IMG/VR virus record: IMGVR_UViG_3300019458_000021
Location: 173,380-237,379 of that record
Strand: one strand, 5' to 3'
Length of the DNA stretch: 64,000 nt
Source: a virus
This document shows, one piece after another, positions 34,383 through 42,256 of this stretch. Position 1 is the stretch's first letter. The number at the start of each line of letters is the position of its first letter. The notes under the pieces are model-generated. The model was not told the DNA's origin. It ran no database searches and worked only from the letters and a program-made list of their open reading frames with translations. The translations under genes and the position numbers were made by a program.

Positions 34383-35066
34383 ATGCAACCACCAATTTCA
34401 TTAGCACAAATCGACGTTGATCCACTTCGTGTAGGACAAACCCACACTGTTGAAGCTCAAACCAAAACAAACACATTCCAAGAAGTGTTTATCAACGGTC
34501 AAAGTTTTGAGATCGACTCTGCGGAGAATACAACAAATCCTGACAGATTCACCATTGCTGATGATTTCACAGACATCTTCACGACAGGCACAACGTTCTT
34601 TGTTAGCGGATCCGCCGGCAACGATGGTACGTATACCGTTGTTGAAAATGCAACGTTTGCGGCTGGGTTTACAACAATCTACGTAACAAATGGGTCGATT
34701 ACTACAAATGAAGGCGCTGGCCTCGGCACGGGATTCATCAATACAGGAGAACGGTTGGTCCTTCCGAACAACTCTGCAACACTTATTAACGTCTTCTTAG
34801 TGGGCCGTGACACAGTAGCCTCGCCAGGCGAAGGCGCTGGTTTCATTACGCGGTCGGCGTTCGTTCGTGATGCAACAGCCGCATCCGTTGTACGTATTGG
34901 AGGCCTCGTTGACAGCTTTTCAAGAGAGAACATGGCTGGAACACCAGATGTCGACCTGACAGCAGATACGACCAACGGCTCGATTAAACTCGAAATCAAA
35001 GGATCCACCTCTGGTAATGTGGTTGTATGGAGTGGTGTTGTTCTCTTGCAACAGATTGAAACGTAA
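34383..35066 (+). CDS. Small fibre-associated structural protein (227 aa)
   Basis: An all-beta protein. Residues ~45-115 repeat the module that ends the 24423 protein (TFFVSGSAGNDGTYTVV ... ATFAAGFTTIYVTNGSI), so it is built from the same virion parts. The C-terminal half is Thr/Val-rich without Cys. It could be a fibre adaptor or chaperone-like tip protein. The preceding late promoter supports a structural role. Confidence 0.7.
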   Translation: MQPPISLAQIDVDPLRVGQTHTVEAQTKTNTFQEVFINGQSFEIDSAENTTNPDRFTIADDFTDIFTTGTTFFVSGSAGNDGTYTVVENATFAAGFTTIYVTNGSITTNEGAGLGTGFINTGERLVLPNNSATLINVFLVGRDTVASPGEGAGFITRSAFVRDATAASVVRIGGLVDSFSRENMAGTPDVDLTADTTNGSIKLEIKGSTSGNVVVWSGVVLLQQIET

Positions 35067-35075
35067 TGGTACAAT
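35046..35075 (+). promoter_or_regulatory. Sigma70-like promoter, -10 six bases before ATG
   Basis: TTGCAA (35046-35051), 18 bases, TACAAT (35070-35075). The DnaE-like ORF starts at 35082, so the expected RNA start coincides with its ATG. This is the same leaderless layout as the promoter at 2979-3007. Confidence 0.5.
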
Positions 35076-35081
35076 GTCCTA

Positions 35082-35672
35082 ATGGCTGACATTGATATTG
35101 ACTTTCGTACCGACTTTGATCCAAAGCGCGTCTTCAAACAGATCATTCCTGCTTCGATCATCAAGAACGATGATCTCGAGAAGCACAACTGTGGACACTA
35201 TTTTCAAACGATTCCTGTTGATCCTGTCACAGGGTTAGCAGCTATTCCTTATGAAGAAGCAGAGGTCTTGGGATACTTTAAGATTGACTTCTTACATCTG
35301 GCTGTGTTAGACAACTTCACAAGCAAAGACGAAATTCGAAAGCTGATTCGTCAATCACCTGATTGGACCCTTTTATTACACGAGGAACACGTTTCAAAAC
35401 TCTTCCAAGTCCATAAACGAGCCGACTTGTTGAAACGAATTCGGCCAAATTCAGTTCAGGAATTGGCCGATTGCATTGCATTGATTAGACCATCAAAGAA
35501 ATATCTCATAAATAGATATGTAACAGAGATTAACAATAGAGAAACAATACAAAGAGAATTATACGAAAAACCAACAGAGGGTGGTAGTAAATGGTTTAAA
35601 AAAGCTCATGCGATCAGTTACGCGTTGACAATAGTGCTTCAGTTACACCTTATCCAACAAGGAAAGTTGTAG
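35082..35672 (+). CDS. DnaE-like catalytic palm/finger fragment (second half of split gene)
   Basis: This 196-residue protein opens MADIDIDF, the DnaE catalytic motif (M-P-D-[FI]-D-[VI]-D-F) with two metal-binding Asp. In DnaE order it then shows KHNCGHYF (for KHAGG), LGYFKIDFLHL (for LVKFDFLGL, third catalytic Asp), KRIRPNSVQELADCIALIRPS (for the finger element ending ALxRPGP) and KKAHAISYALTIVLQL (for the N-K-S-H-[AS]-x-x-Y-x-x-x-[SV]-Y-Q region). It lacks the tau-, beta-clamp- and OB-domains. It complements the fragment at 3895-4494, 30 kb away, which ends exactly where this begins. Confidence 0.85.
   Translation: MADIDIDFRTDFDPKRVFKQIIPASIIKNDDLEKHNCGHYFQTIPVDPVTGLAAIPYEEAEVLGYFKIDFLHLAVLDNFTSKDEIRKLIRQSPDWTLLLHEEHVSKLFQVHKRADLLKRIRPNSVQELADCIALIRPSKKYLINRYVTEINNRETIQRELYEKPTEGGSKWFKKAHAISYALTIVLQLHLIQQGKL
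35507..35514 (+). promoter_or_regulatory. Possible late promoter CATAAATA inside DnaE-like gene
   Basis: CATAAATA at 35507-35514, 256 bases before the next gene. It could supply late transcripts of the 35770 gene or be a chance match in an A/T-rich coding stretch. Confidence 0.3.
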
Positions 35673-35769
35673 GAGCAAACGAAACACGCCGTCTAAAAGC
35701 AGCTTCAACATTCACTGATAAAGCCAACGTTGTCCACAGTAAGAAATTTTTACCGAAAGGCTTTCCTTT

Positions 35770-36234
35770 ATGAAAACACTTGCCACAATCAATTTGAGCG
35801 ACAACCAAAAGCGCGTTATGGCGAAAATTCTTGCTGCGCCAACACCAAAAGTAGCACTTGACAGCATCAGTAAGAATCAAAGCTTGATCGCAGCTCGTGA
35901 CCAGCTCGCAAAGATTGGAATGGTTTCACTGAATCCCAATGGTGCATCGGTAACAGACAAAGGTACAAAGGTGATGCAAGACGAAGCACTTGTTGATGAG
36001 GGTGGACAACTAACGCCAGATGGTGAACAACTTGCACACACGGACGTGGATGGCAAGCCAGAACAAGACAAAGCCGCTTCTCCCACGCCGACTGATATGA
36101 TGGGACAGCCAGAACAACAGCCACAGGCACCGGCTCCAGGTACTCCGCCACCTCAAAGCCAACCAGATCAACTCCAGTTGCAAAGTGTCAACTGGGAACG
36201 ATTCAAGTTACTTCGGGAACTGCTCAAAGGGTAA
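35770..36234 (+). CDS. Hypothetical protein with helix-turn-helix-like N-terminus (154 aa)
   Basis: Residues 1-65 have a winged-helix look (LSDNQKRVMAKILAAPTPKVAL ... LAKIGMVSLNPNGASVTDKGTKVM), then a Gln/Pro-rich linker and a short helical end WERFKLLRELLKG. The function is unknown; DNA binding is plausible. It ends 27 bases inside the convergent gene on the minus strand. Confidence 0.7.
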   Translation: MKTLATINLSDNQKRVMAKILAAPTPKVALDSISKNQSLIAARDQLAKIGMVSLNPNGASVTDKGTKVMQDEALVDEGGQLTPDGEQLAHTDVDGKPEQDKAASPTPTDMMGQPEQQPQAPAPGTPPPQSQPDQLQLQSVNWERFKLLRELLKG

Positions 36235-36684
36235 TACTGTAGTTGAGTATCGAATCTCGACACCCGCAGGAAGAGCCTTGCGTCGTCGACGCTTGATACT
36301 TTTCACCTGTGCCATGGGAAACTTTGGCACAGGACCAATCACTCTAGAGATGAATTCAACGTTTAACGAACGATAGATTCGTGACGTTTCGCTAGTCATT
36401 CCACGGCGAGAGAATTCAACCGAGACAGGGAATCGGGAGCGATTCTCGAAGTACCAATCCGCTGCAGCAACAATCAAAAATTCTTCATTAACACTTTCAG
36501 CGCCGCAGTAATCAAGAACGAACGCTTTAATTGTTTCGTCGTCAGCGTTGTCAACAATCGCAAGCATTGGCTGCTTGCGATAGACGATCATGGTTACGAA
36601 TGGATAGCCTTTGTATTCTTTCGGGTGTGCTTCAATGATGAGCGGAACGTTGGTTTTCTTTGCTGTCTTCTTTTTGACCGTCAT
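36208..36684 (-). CDS. Hypothetical protein (158 aa)
   Basis: Not recognised. Features are a Lys-rich start (MTVKKKTAKKTNV), an alpha/beta core (FVTMIVYRKQPMLAIVDNADDE, EEFLIVAAADWYFE) and a basic tail (KSIKRRRRKAL). A longer frame exists, but GGAGG precisely precedes the ATG at 36684 and a late promoter lies just upstream. It is convergent with the 35770 gene. Confidence 0.75.
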   Translation of the reverse strand: MTVKKKTAKKTNVPLIIEAHPKEYKGYPFVTMIVYRKQPMLAIVDNADDETIKAFVLDYCGAESVNEEFLIVAAADWYFENRSRFPVSVEFSRRGMTSETSRIYRSLNVEFISRVIGPVPKFPMAQVKSIKRRRRKALPAGVEIRYSTTVLPFEQFPK

Positions 36685-36704
36685 TACAACCTCCAGAGTG
36701 GGGT

Positions 36705-36712
36705 TATTTATC
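36705..36712 (-). promoter_or_regulatory. T4-type late promoter GATAAATA (minus strand)
   Basis: The complement of TATTTATC at 36705-36712. The expected RNA start is near 36699, giving a 15-base leader with GGAGG before the ATG at 36684. Confidence 0.65.
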
Positions 36713-36766
36713 GGATGGGTACCACGCTTAAAACACAAAGTAAATATGTCAAAGGAGGGGCAAAAT

Positions 36767-36976
36767 ATGTGCGTTGTCAGTGTGATTACCGAATACGGTC
36801 GCGATAGAATGAGTGCTCCCTGGACGCCAGAACAGTTACAAGCATTCAAAGTTCTGATCGAGCAGGCGCAGAAATTTGACAAGTTAACCGATCAACCGAA
36901 CTGCGAGGATCCTGCAAAAGCTGTGTGGATTGCAGGTGTTGAAGAATCAGTTGGAGCCATCAAGAATGACGTTTGA
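36767..36976 (+). CDS. Small hypothetical protein upstream of sod (69 aa)
   Basis: Start chosen at 36767 because AAAGGAGGGG (36749-36758) precedes it at normal spacing. It is a small acidic protein, MCVVSVITEYGRD ... TPEQLQAFKVLIEQAQKFDKL, ending GAIKNDV. It overlaps the superoxide dismutase start by 11 bases. Its function is unknown. Confidence 0.6.
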   Translation: MCVVSVITEYGRDRMSAPWTPEQLQAFKVLIEQAQKFDKLTDQPNCEDPAKAVWIAGVEESVGAIKNDV

Positions 36977-37568
36977 ATGCCCGCCACTCAAGTTCGCTCA
37001 CGACGCGCTTGAGCCATATCTCTCGAAAGAGAATGTTGCACTCCATTACGAGAAGCACACAAAAGGGTACTTCAAAAAGACGAATGAGTTGATCGAAGGC
37101 ACTGACTTTGCAAAGGCCAAGTCGCTCGAAGACCTTCTAACAAAAGACAACTTGATGAAGGCGGACAGCAAACTATTCAATCAAGCTGCACAAGCGTGGA
37201 ACCATACATTCTGGTGGGAAAATCTTGCAGCAAATGGCGGTGACAAAAATCCATCACATGAATTGATGGAAGAGATTGATAATCACTTCACCGACTTCAT
37301 AACATTCAAGAAGAAGTTTGTTGAAGCCGGAATGGGCCAGTTCGGTAGTGGTTGGGTGTGGCTTGTTTGGAAGAACCGATCGCTGTCAATCGCAACAACA
37401 CCAAATGCAGGTACGCCACTTACAACACATGCAAAACCATTGCTTGTTGTTGATGTGTGGGAGCATGCTTATTATCCGACATACTTTAATGATCGCGAGA
37501 AATATTTGAAGAAGATTTGGACCATTGTAGACTGGGGCACGATCAATGAGCGATTCGGAAAACTTTGA
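36966..37568 (+). CDS. sodB: Fe-type superoxide dismutase
   Basis: This 200-residue protein has full-length Fe/Mn-SOD architecture. Metal ligands are visible: H27 (ALHYEKH), H80 (AWNHTFWW), D163 and H167 (VDVWEHAYY). Q76 in QAAQAWNH and the NAGTPL loop are Fe-type rather than Mn-type markers. The enzyme converts superoxide to H2O2 and O2 in the cytoplasm. The start at 36966 overlaps the small gene before it. SODs are uncommon phage cargo. Protection of Fe-S enzymes or of host metabolism during infection is a reasonable inference. No signal peptide is present. Confidence 0.93.
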   Translation: MTFECPPLKFAHDALEPYLSKENVALHYEKHTKGYFKKTNELIEGTDFAKAKSLEDLLTKDNLMKADSKLFNQAAQAWNHTFWWENLAANGGDKNPSHELMEEIDNHFTDFITFKKKFVEAGMGQFGSGWVWLVWKNRSLSIATTPNAGTPLTTHAKPLLVVDVWEHAYYPTYFNDREKYLKKIWTIVDWGTINERFGKL

Positions 37569-38328
37569 AAGTGTAGAGATCGAAAAGTCGGGTAAGAATC
37601 CAAACCGACGTGGTCGCAAGCCAAATCCAAACTGGCTGCCGTACAACGAAGCAAAAGAGTTCATTCGCAACGAGCTGATTCCTTCTCGCGCAAAATATAT
37701 CGAGTGGTGGGATGCGAATAAGCCAAAAGCTTTACCGCGATTCCCTTACCGTGTGTAAAAAGAGTGGGTATCTTGGAATGAATTTCTTGGAACGAACAAC
37801 AAGTTCCAAGAACAGGGCAAGAAATGGCGCTCAATCGACGAGGCTATTCTTTGGGCGCACAGTCTCAAACTGGGCTCTTACAAACAGTGGATGGACTTTT
37901 GCCGAGAGAACAAGGACAAACTACCTCCTGATATCCCTGCGCGTCCAGATCTTGTCTACGAACGTTGGCGGAGCTGGAGTCACTGGTTGGGTAATAAACC
38001 GGTCGAAGCAGTTGAAGCAAAGAAGGAAGCTGAGAAACGTAAGATTTTCTACATCATCCGTATGCCAGAAGTTCCAATGAATGTTCTGAACTTTGGCACG
38101 GAGGAGTTTGGGTTGTCTGGTATGAAAGAACGGTGGGAACGAGATCATTACCACCTAGTGAAATTCTATTGGTACAATCCTGAGAAAGCGATTGAGATCA
38201 AACGATGTGTTGACATGCTGACAACACCTTACAAGGAAGACGATCGTCAGCGAATTGTCCCGAACGTTTTCGAGGTAATGTACTATCTCGATATGCTGAT
38301 GGATTCCGTTCGAGATCTTAATGCTTGA
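37546..38328 (+). pseudogene. Hypothetical gene interrupted by one in-frame ochre codon (or read-through)
   Basis: One frame runs from the ATG at 37546 to 38328 with a single stop, TAA at 37756-37758. Sequence before (ALPRFPYRV) and after (KEWVSWNEFLGTNN) joins into an 'R-V-Y-K-E-W-x-S-W-x-[ED]-F-L-G-T' repeat known from phage-associated integrase-repeat-like proteins, so the stop probably replaced Tyr (TAT/TAC to TAA). Downstream coding character is intact (about 190 more codons, another WRSWSHWLG unit). Options are a recent nonsense mutation, suppression, or two separate products with a restart at the ATG at 37891. It overlaps the SOD stop. Confidence 0.7.
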
Positions 38329-38731
38329 TCAACAACCAAGAGAACTCACCAAGCCATAACGTCTTTGGTTCCGAAAACTCGTAGTACGATACTCCTTCGT
38401 CGATCGCTGTCGCAACACGCTGCAACGCTTTCATCGTTGCTGCTTCATCAATTGTCGCCACATCCAAAACAACACGAAAATGTCCGTCGATCAACTCAAC
38501 GCATTCACAGGTTGTTGTTTTGTTTTCGTTATGAATGTCGAGAAGTGCAAGAGAAACACCATCAGCGGTGTCAGGGATTACAGCTTGGTTCTTGTTGGTT
38601 CGATCTAGGAGTTGCTGGAACAGTGCATCGATATAATCGACGCGTGTTGTAACGATTTCAATGTCGACGTATTTGTCAGTTTTACGTACTTGGTTGGGAT
38701 AGCTCTGTATTTGTGTTATTTGTGTCTGCAT
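38318..38731 (-). CDS. Hypothetical protein (137 aa)
   Basis: Not recognised. It is Gln/Thr-rich at the start (MQTQITQIQSYPNQ), then alpha/beta (VDIEIVTTRVDYID, HFRVVLDVATIDEAAT). The last 11 bases overlap the convergent interrupted gene. It overlaps the next upstream minus-strand gene by 50 bases, which suggests coupling. Confidence 0.65.
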   Translation of the reverse strand: MQTQITQIQSYPNQVRKTDKYVDIEIVTTRVDYIDALFQQLLDRTNKNQAVIPDTADGVSLALLDIHNENKTTTCECVELIDGHFRVVLDVATIDEAATMKALQRVATAIDEGVSYYEFSEPKTLWLGEFSWLLIKH

Positions 38732-39059
38732 TTGTTATTATAACCTCCGCTTGTGTTGCAGCCGGCTCTTCCTCACCTGTTGGACTGCTTTCAGGTGGTG
38801 GTCCGAGCCGTTGTAGTGTTACAAGCATCTGAACGGCCTGCTCGCTAATGTTCTTCAGCTTTTTCTTGTAGAACTTCTTCTTGTACTCTGTTTTTGCAGA
38901 GAGGATCTTTTGGCGATGTGCTTGAGCTTGCAACATGAGATGCTGGAGTTCGGCTTGAACAGTCGCTCGCATTTGTGCCACGCGAGCTGCTTTTAAATCC
39001 GCTAAGGAAATTGTGAGTGTTCCGTCTTCGTGTTTTGTTTGGAGTTCGTCCGGTGCCAT
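38682..39059 (-). CDS. Coiled-coil hypothetical protein (125 aa)
   Basis: Residues 20-85 form a long, charged helix (LADLKAARVAQMRATVQAEL, YKKKFYKKKLKNISEQAVQ). The tail is acidic, Pro/Thr/Asn-rich and probably disordered. Its function is unknown. The gene lies in a run of late-type minus-strand genes and could be a scaffold-like or virion component. Confidence 0.65.
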   Translation of the reverse strand: MAPDELQTKHEDGTLTISLADLKAARVAQMRATVQAELQHLMLQAQAHRQKILSAKTEYKKKFYKKKLKNISEQAVQMLVTLQRLGPPPESSPTGEEEPAATQAEVIITNADTNNTNTELSQPST

Positions 39060-39135
39060 GAAAGCTCCTTGTTATCCTGCTATTTCCCAACCGTTTTGTT
39101 AAAAGGTCAACAGTTATTTAACCTTACCCTAACGA

Positions 39136-39624
39136 TTAGTTCGGAAGGCCGGTGATATGGAGCAGTTCTGCATTGCCAGCGGACCAAATATCATAGGTTT
39201 GACGACCGTCCGGCGAAGCCATTTTGTTTGTAGGAATGTCAGTACCGGCTAGGATTGCTTTGCGAATCTTCAATTCATCCTGCAATTTTCCGATGTTGTA
39301 GATCCACAACTCTTCGTACATTCCATTATTTTCGCGTTTGTAGATCAAGTGTGCATCTTTGACCGTTCGGATCAACCCTTGTTTGTCAGGGTCCTGAGTT
39401 GCGGCTTGATCGACCATCGAATCGAGTTGTTGATCTTGATCGCTTTCGTCGTTTTGATTAGCTGGTTTTTCCTCCGTTTGGCCTTGTTCTGAACCGCCTA
39501 GAAGATTGCCAATGCCAGTTGGAGTGCCTTGATCGTCCTTTGGTTGTGGGCTTGATTGGCCGCCCAGCAAGTGGCCGATATTGTCTTGACCAGGCTGTTG
39601 TTCAAAAATACGAAGCAGATCCAT
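39136..39624 (-). CDS. Hypothetical late protein (162 aa)
   Basis: The N-terminal half is low-complexity with two LLGG repeats (IGHLLGGQSS, IGNLLGGSEQ) and Gln/Asp-rich stretches. The C-terminal ~70 residues are folded-looking (LIRTVKDAHLIYKRENNGMYEELW). A T4-type late promoter 24 bases upstream suggests a virion or morphogenesis function. No family is recognised. Confidence 0.7.
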   Translation of the reverse strand: MDLLRIFEQQPGQDNIGHLLGGQSSPQPKDDQGTPTGIGNLLGGSEQGQTEEKPANQNDESDQDQQLDSMVDQAATQDPDKQGLIRTVKDAHLIYKRENNGMYEELWIYNIGKLQDELKIRKAILAGTDIPTNKMASPDGRQTYDIWSAGNAELLHITGLPN

Positions 39625-40027
39625 TAGTTACCCCCTGTTGTAGAGGGTATTTATGGTGTTTGTACACCATCCACGTTGAAGATCGTGTTCGATGAATGCA
39701 CACGAAGCCAACACTCTTGTAGAGATGAACAAGACCCTCTTGATTAAGAGTGCTGCCTTTGTACGGTTGTGCTTGAAGGATGATGTTCGCGTTCATAGTT
39801 TTTGCACGACGAATTACATCACGCAGGAGAACTTTACCGAATCCCTTGCCGCGATGCTCTTTGTATACATGAAACGTATGCAGGTAGAGCCAATTTTGGG
39901 AAGTCTTTACAAGATTGCGCGCAGTTCGTGTCAATGGACCAAGCGTATAGTCTCCAACTGGTACGTAGTGCTCATTGATTGCCGTCACACGGATTCCAGG
40001 CCGATCAAGTGTGAATGACGTTACCAA
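39602..40027 (-). CDS. GNAT-family N-acetyltransferase (TTG start)
   Basis: The acetyl-CoA loop is visible as HVYKEHRGKGFGKVLLRD (R/Q-x-x-G-x-G/A pattern), with the preceding strand WLYLHTF and the C-terminal AQPYKGSTLNQEGLVHLYKSVGF typical of GNATs. No ATG is available after the ung gene; a TTG at 40027 has AAGGAG eight bases upstream and overlaps the ung stop, so it is chosen. The substrate is unknown. It overlaps the next gene by 23 bases. Confidence 0.75.
   Translation of the reverse strand: MVTSFTLDRPGIRVTAINEHYVPVGDYTLGPLTRTARNLVKTSQNWLYLHTFHVYKEHRGKGFGKVLLRDVIRRAKTMNANIILQAQPYKGSTLNQEGLVHLYKSVGFVCIHRTRSSTWMVYKHHKYPLQQGVTNGSASYF
39648..39655 (-). promoter_or_regulatory. T4-type late promoter CATAAATA (minus strand)
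   Basis: The complement of TATTTATG at 39648-39655, inside the C-terminal codons of the GNAT gene and 24 bases before the ATG at 39624. Confidence 0.65.
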
Positions 40028-40662
40028 ACAATTGTCTCCTTCCCGTGGGAGACAAGGTAAGCATTCGTTTTTGAAAACGGCTTGCTGCCAAAGAACCCGC
40101 GATGTGCGGACAGTGGTGATGGATGAGCCGAGATCAGGATATTGTGCTTTTCTTCGTCGATAAGGTGAATCTTTCCTGCGGCATGGTTGCCCCACAAGAT
40201 GAATACAACAGTATCGCAGAACTCACTAATGACTCGGATCGCTTGGTTGGTTACGGCGCTCCAACCTAGATTTGCATGCGAGCCCGGTTGTCCAGCCAAC
40301 ACTGTAAGATGCGTGTTTAGCAACAACACGCCCTGTTGTGCCCAATCTGTCAGATCGCCGTTTGTTCGGACGATGCCAAGATCTGATTTCAGTTCGGCGA
40401 AAATGTTCGCGAGTGATTTTGGAAGCGGGTGGGTGCCTGCAGGAACGCTAAACGACAAACCCATCGCATGTTCATAATTCGGATACGGATCTTGTCCGAG
40501 TATGACAACGCGCACTGTATCGAGCGGAGTTAGAGCAAATGCGTTGAGGATATTCTCTTTTCGAGGGAGAACTTGATGCCCTGCTTTTCGGATCGTTGCT
40601 AGATCCTCGCAGATTTGGGCGAACCGTTCTGATTTGAAAATCGGTAGGTCATCCCAGTTCAT
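40021..40662 (-). CDS. ung: Uracil-DNA glycosylase (family 1)
   Basis: This 213-residue protein, close to family length, has the water-activating motif ILGQDPYP with catalytic Asp58, the uracil-binding region SFSVPAGT, the VLLLNTHLTV strand and the DNA-intercalation motif AHPSPLSAHRGFFGSKPF. It removes uracil from DNA. A phage Ung implies that its DNA is not uracil-substituted. The ATG at 40662 probably once overlapped the stop of the upstream gene, an arrangement broken by a 29 bp duplication. Confidence 0.95.
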   Translation of the reverse strand: MNWDDLPIFKSERFAQICEDLATIRKAGHQVLPRKENILNAFALTPLDTVRVVILGQDPYPNYEHAMGLSFSVPAGTHPLPKSLANIFAELKSDLGIVRTNGDLTDWAQQGVLLLNTHLTVLAGQPGSHANLGWSAVTNQAIRVISEFCDTVVFILWGNHAAGKIHLIDEEKHNILISAHPSPLSAHRGFFGSKPFSKTNAYLVSHGKETIVW

Positions 40663-40675
40663 TCACTCTTTCCAG

Positions 40676-41170
40676 TTACAAGAAGGTTGTGTGCTGCACA
40701 TGCACGCCAAGAAGGTTGTGTGCTGCACATGCACGCCAAAACAAATCAGCCATCAACGGTCCACCAATCTTCACTGACTGAGGTTTTTGCTTGAACTCGC
40801 TCCTAAACACGATTTCTGTTCCGATGAGATATTGGTACGTTAGCCGCTTGAACAATCTTCGTTCGCAGTCGAATCGCACGCGATGAATCACCGCATCGAC
40901 ATCACCATCATATCCTTCGGCATTCATTTTTCCGACGAGCTTGTAAGTGAGAAATGTGTCTTCTTCGTCGATTCGGTATGCATTGATATCGATGTAGTAT
41001 CGAGCTGTTTCAGGACCTTTGAAACGAACCCATACAGTCGTATTGCACACGCCTTTTTCGCAGATGTTTTGTTTGTGTGCATCTTCGAGAGGCATGTCGA
41101 CGATCGAATCATCTGCGAACGCAGTGGTGAATAGGAAGAGAAGACTGACGATGGCGTAGCGAAAATTCAT
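40676..41170 (-). CDS. Secreted hypothetical protein with altered C-terminus (164 aa)
   Basis: A Sec signal peptide is visible (MNFRYAIVSLLFLFTTAFA, cleavage after AFA). The mature part is acidic with single Cys pairs (NICEKGVC) and beta-like. The last residues are encoded by a perfect 29 bp tandem duplication. Since 29 is not divisible by 3, the second copy changes frame and gives an ending of GVHVQHTTFL. Without it the protein would end LLVTGKSE with a stop overlapping the ung start. Periplasmic function unknown. Confidence 0.7.
   Translation of the reverse strand: MNFRYAIVSLLFLFTTAFADDSIVDMPLEDAHKQNICEKGVCNTTVWVRFKGPETARYYIDINAYRIDEEDTFLTYKLVGKMNAEGYDGDVDAVIHRVRFDCERRLFKRLTYQYLIGTEIVFRSEFKQKPQSVKIGGPLMADLFWRACAAHNLLGVHVQHTTFL
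40681..40738 (-). repeat. Perfect 29 bp tandem duplication
   Basis: Units 40681-40709 and 40710-40738 are identical with no spacer. They cover the 3' end of the secreted-protein gene just before ung. The perfection suggests a recent event. Confidence 0.95.
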
Positions 41171-41209
41171 AGCTTTTCCTTCAAGAAATCAAGTTGTAGA
41201 CACCAAGCG

Positions 41210-42256
41210 TTAACGTAAGCCCCCAGGAATTCCTTTTGAAACAACAGCCGTTGCTGACCAAGGATGAAGCGACTCAAGGTGTTCAGTAACAACACTGAAG
41301 TCTAGAATCTTACCCTCATCGTACATCATGTCAAGGCCTTGATACAACAGACGTGATGCATCCTCTGTGAACAGAAGGTTTGATCCGTTAAGCTCAGCGA
41401 ACGCTTGTTCATCACGCCGCTTACAGATTACAACAACTTCGGTTGGGACTTGACGACGAGCCACCTCTACAATATCTTCAATCCACACAACATGTTTGTC
41501 AGGATTAAACTGAACGGTGATTTTTCCGAGCGATCGTTGTGAGTGTCCGTTTGCAGCCTTACCGCGTTTGCGTGTTGCATGCTGCGCAAGTTCAAACGAA
41601 CATGGACAGGTTGAGGAATACAGATAGTCAACAGTCAGAAGGAATTTGTATGTGTCCCGTCCCGCTCTTAAATAAGGAGTATCCGTTACTTCTCTGTGCA
41701 ATTGACCTTCCAATGTGCAGTCATAGAAAATGTATCCAAGCATCTTGTCATGGCTCAGTTCTACTCCTTCGACTGTCTTGAATGTACGACCTAACGTTTT
41801 CTCTTCGTCCGAGGCCTCGCGTCTAGTTCGGAGCGCTGGCTGCGTCCAAGGATATTTGAAACGCAACTTACAATACACGTGCTTCGATCCTTGCTTTTCT
41901 TGAAGTCTTTTAAGAATCCCCTTCAAGCCGTCGAGTGAGAGATGATTTGCAATCTCTTCATGCATCAGGATTGGGAATCGAGACAGGTTTAATCCTTTGG
42001 CTTCTGGATTGTCCAGTGAACCATACAATGAAGCCTTTACATGTAGATTTTCGATGGAACCATCTCTGCGTAAAAACTTTATTGGAAGATCAACACCAGT
42101 CACACCAACCTTGTCCAGTCGTACCTTCGACCCTGGAATTACAGGATTGACTTGTGGGTCTGGAAGATCGCCGTCGTCTGGATAAAATTTGTCATCGTAT
42201 GTAAAGTCCAAGTGCGGCATGTGTGCACTGTAATCGTTATTTCGGAATTTGGTCAT
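41210..42256 (-). CDS. folE2: GTP cyclohydrolase I type B (FolE2-like)
   Basis: This 348-residue protein carries the FolE2/COG1469 signature: STCPCSFELAQHA (active-site Cys), NGHSQRSLGKITVQF, IEDIVEVARRQVPTEVV, then FTEDASRLLYQ and SVVTEHLESLHPWSATAVVSKG. It converts GTP to dihydroneopterin triphosphate, the entry to folate and to 7-deazaguanine (preQ0) synthesis. In phages it usually accompanies queuosine-type genes used to modify DNA. A QueD-like gene lies at 48402. The start overlaps the stop of the intein-kinase gene, so they are co-transcribed. Confidence 0.85.
   Translation of the reverse strand: MTKFRNNDYSAHMPHLDFTYDDKFYPDDGDLPDPQVNPVIPGSKVRLDKVGVTGVDLPIKFLRRDGSIENLHVKASLYGSLDNPEAKGLNLSRFPILMHEEIANHLSLDGLKGILKRLQEKQGSKHVYCKLRFKYPWTQPALRTRREASDEEKTLGRTFKTVEGVELSHDKMLGYIFYDCTLEGQLHREVTDTPYLRAGRDTYKFLLTVDYLYSSTCPCSFELAQHATRKRGKAANGHSQRSLGKITVQFNPDKHVVWIEDIVEVARRQVPTEVVVICKRRDEQAFAELNGSNLLFTEDASRLLYQGLDMMYDEGKILDFSVVTEHLESLHPWSATAVVSKGIPGGLR

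Noticed and set aside
40187-40477. Plus-strand ORF opposite ung
   Set aside because: No ribosome site and fully antisense to a clear uracil-DNA glycosylase.
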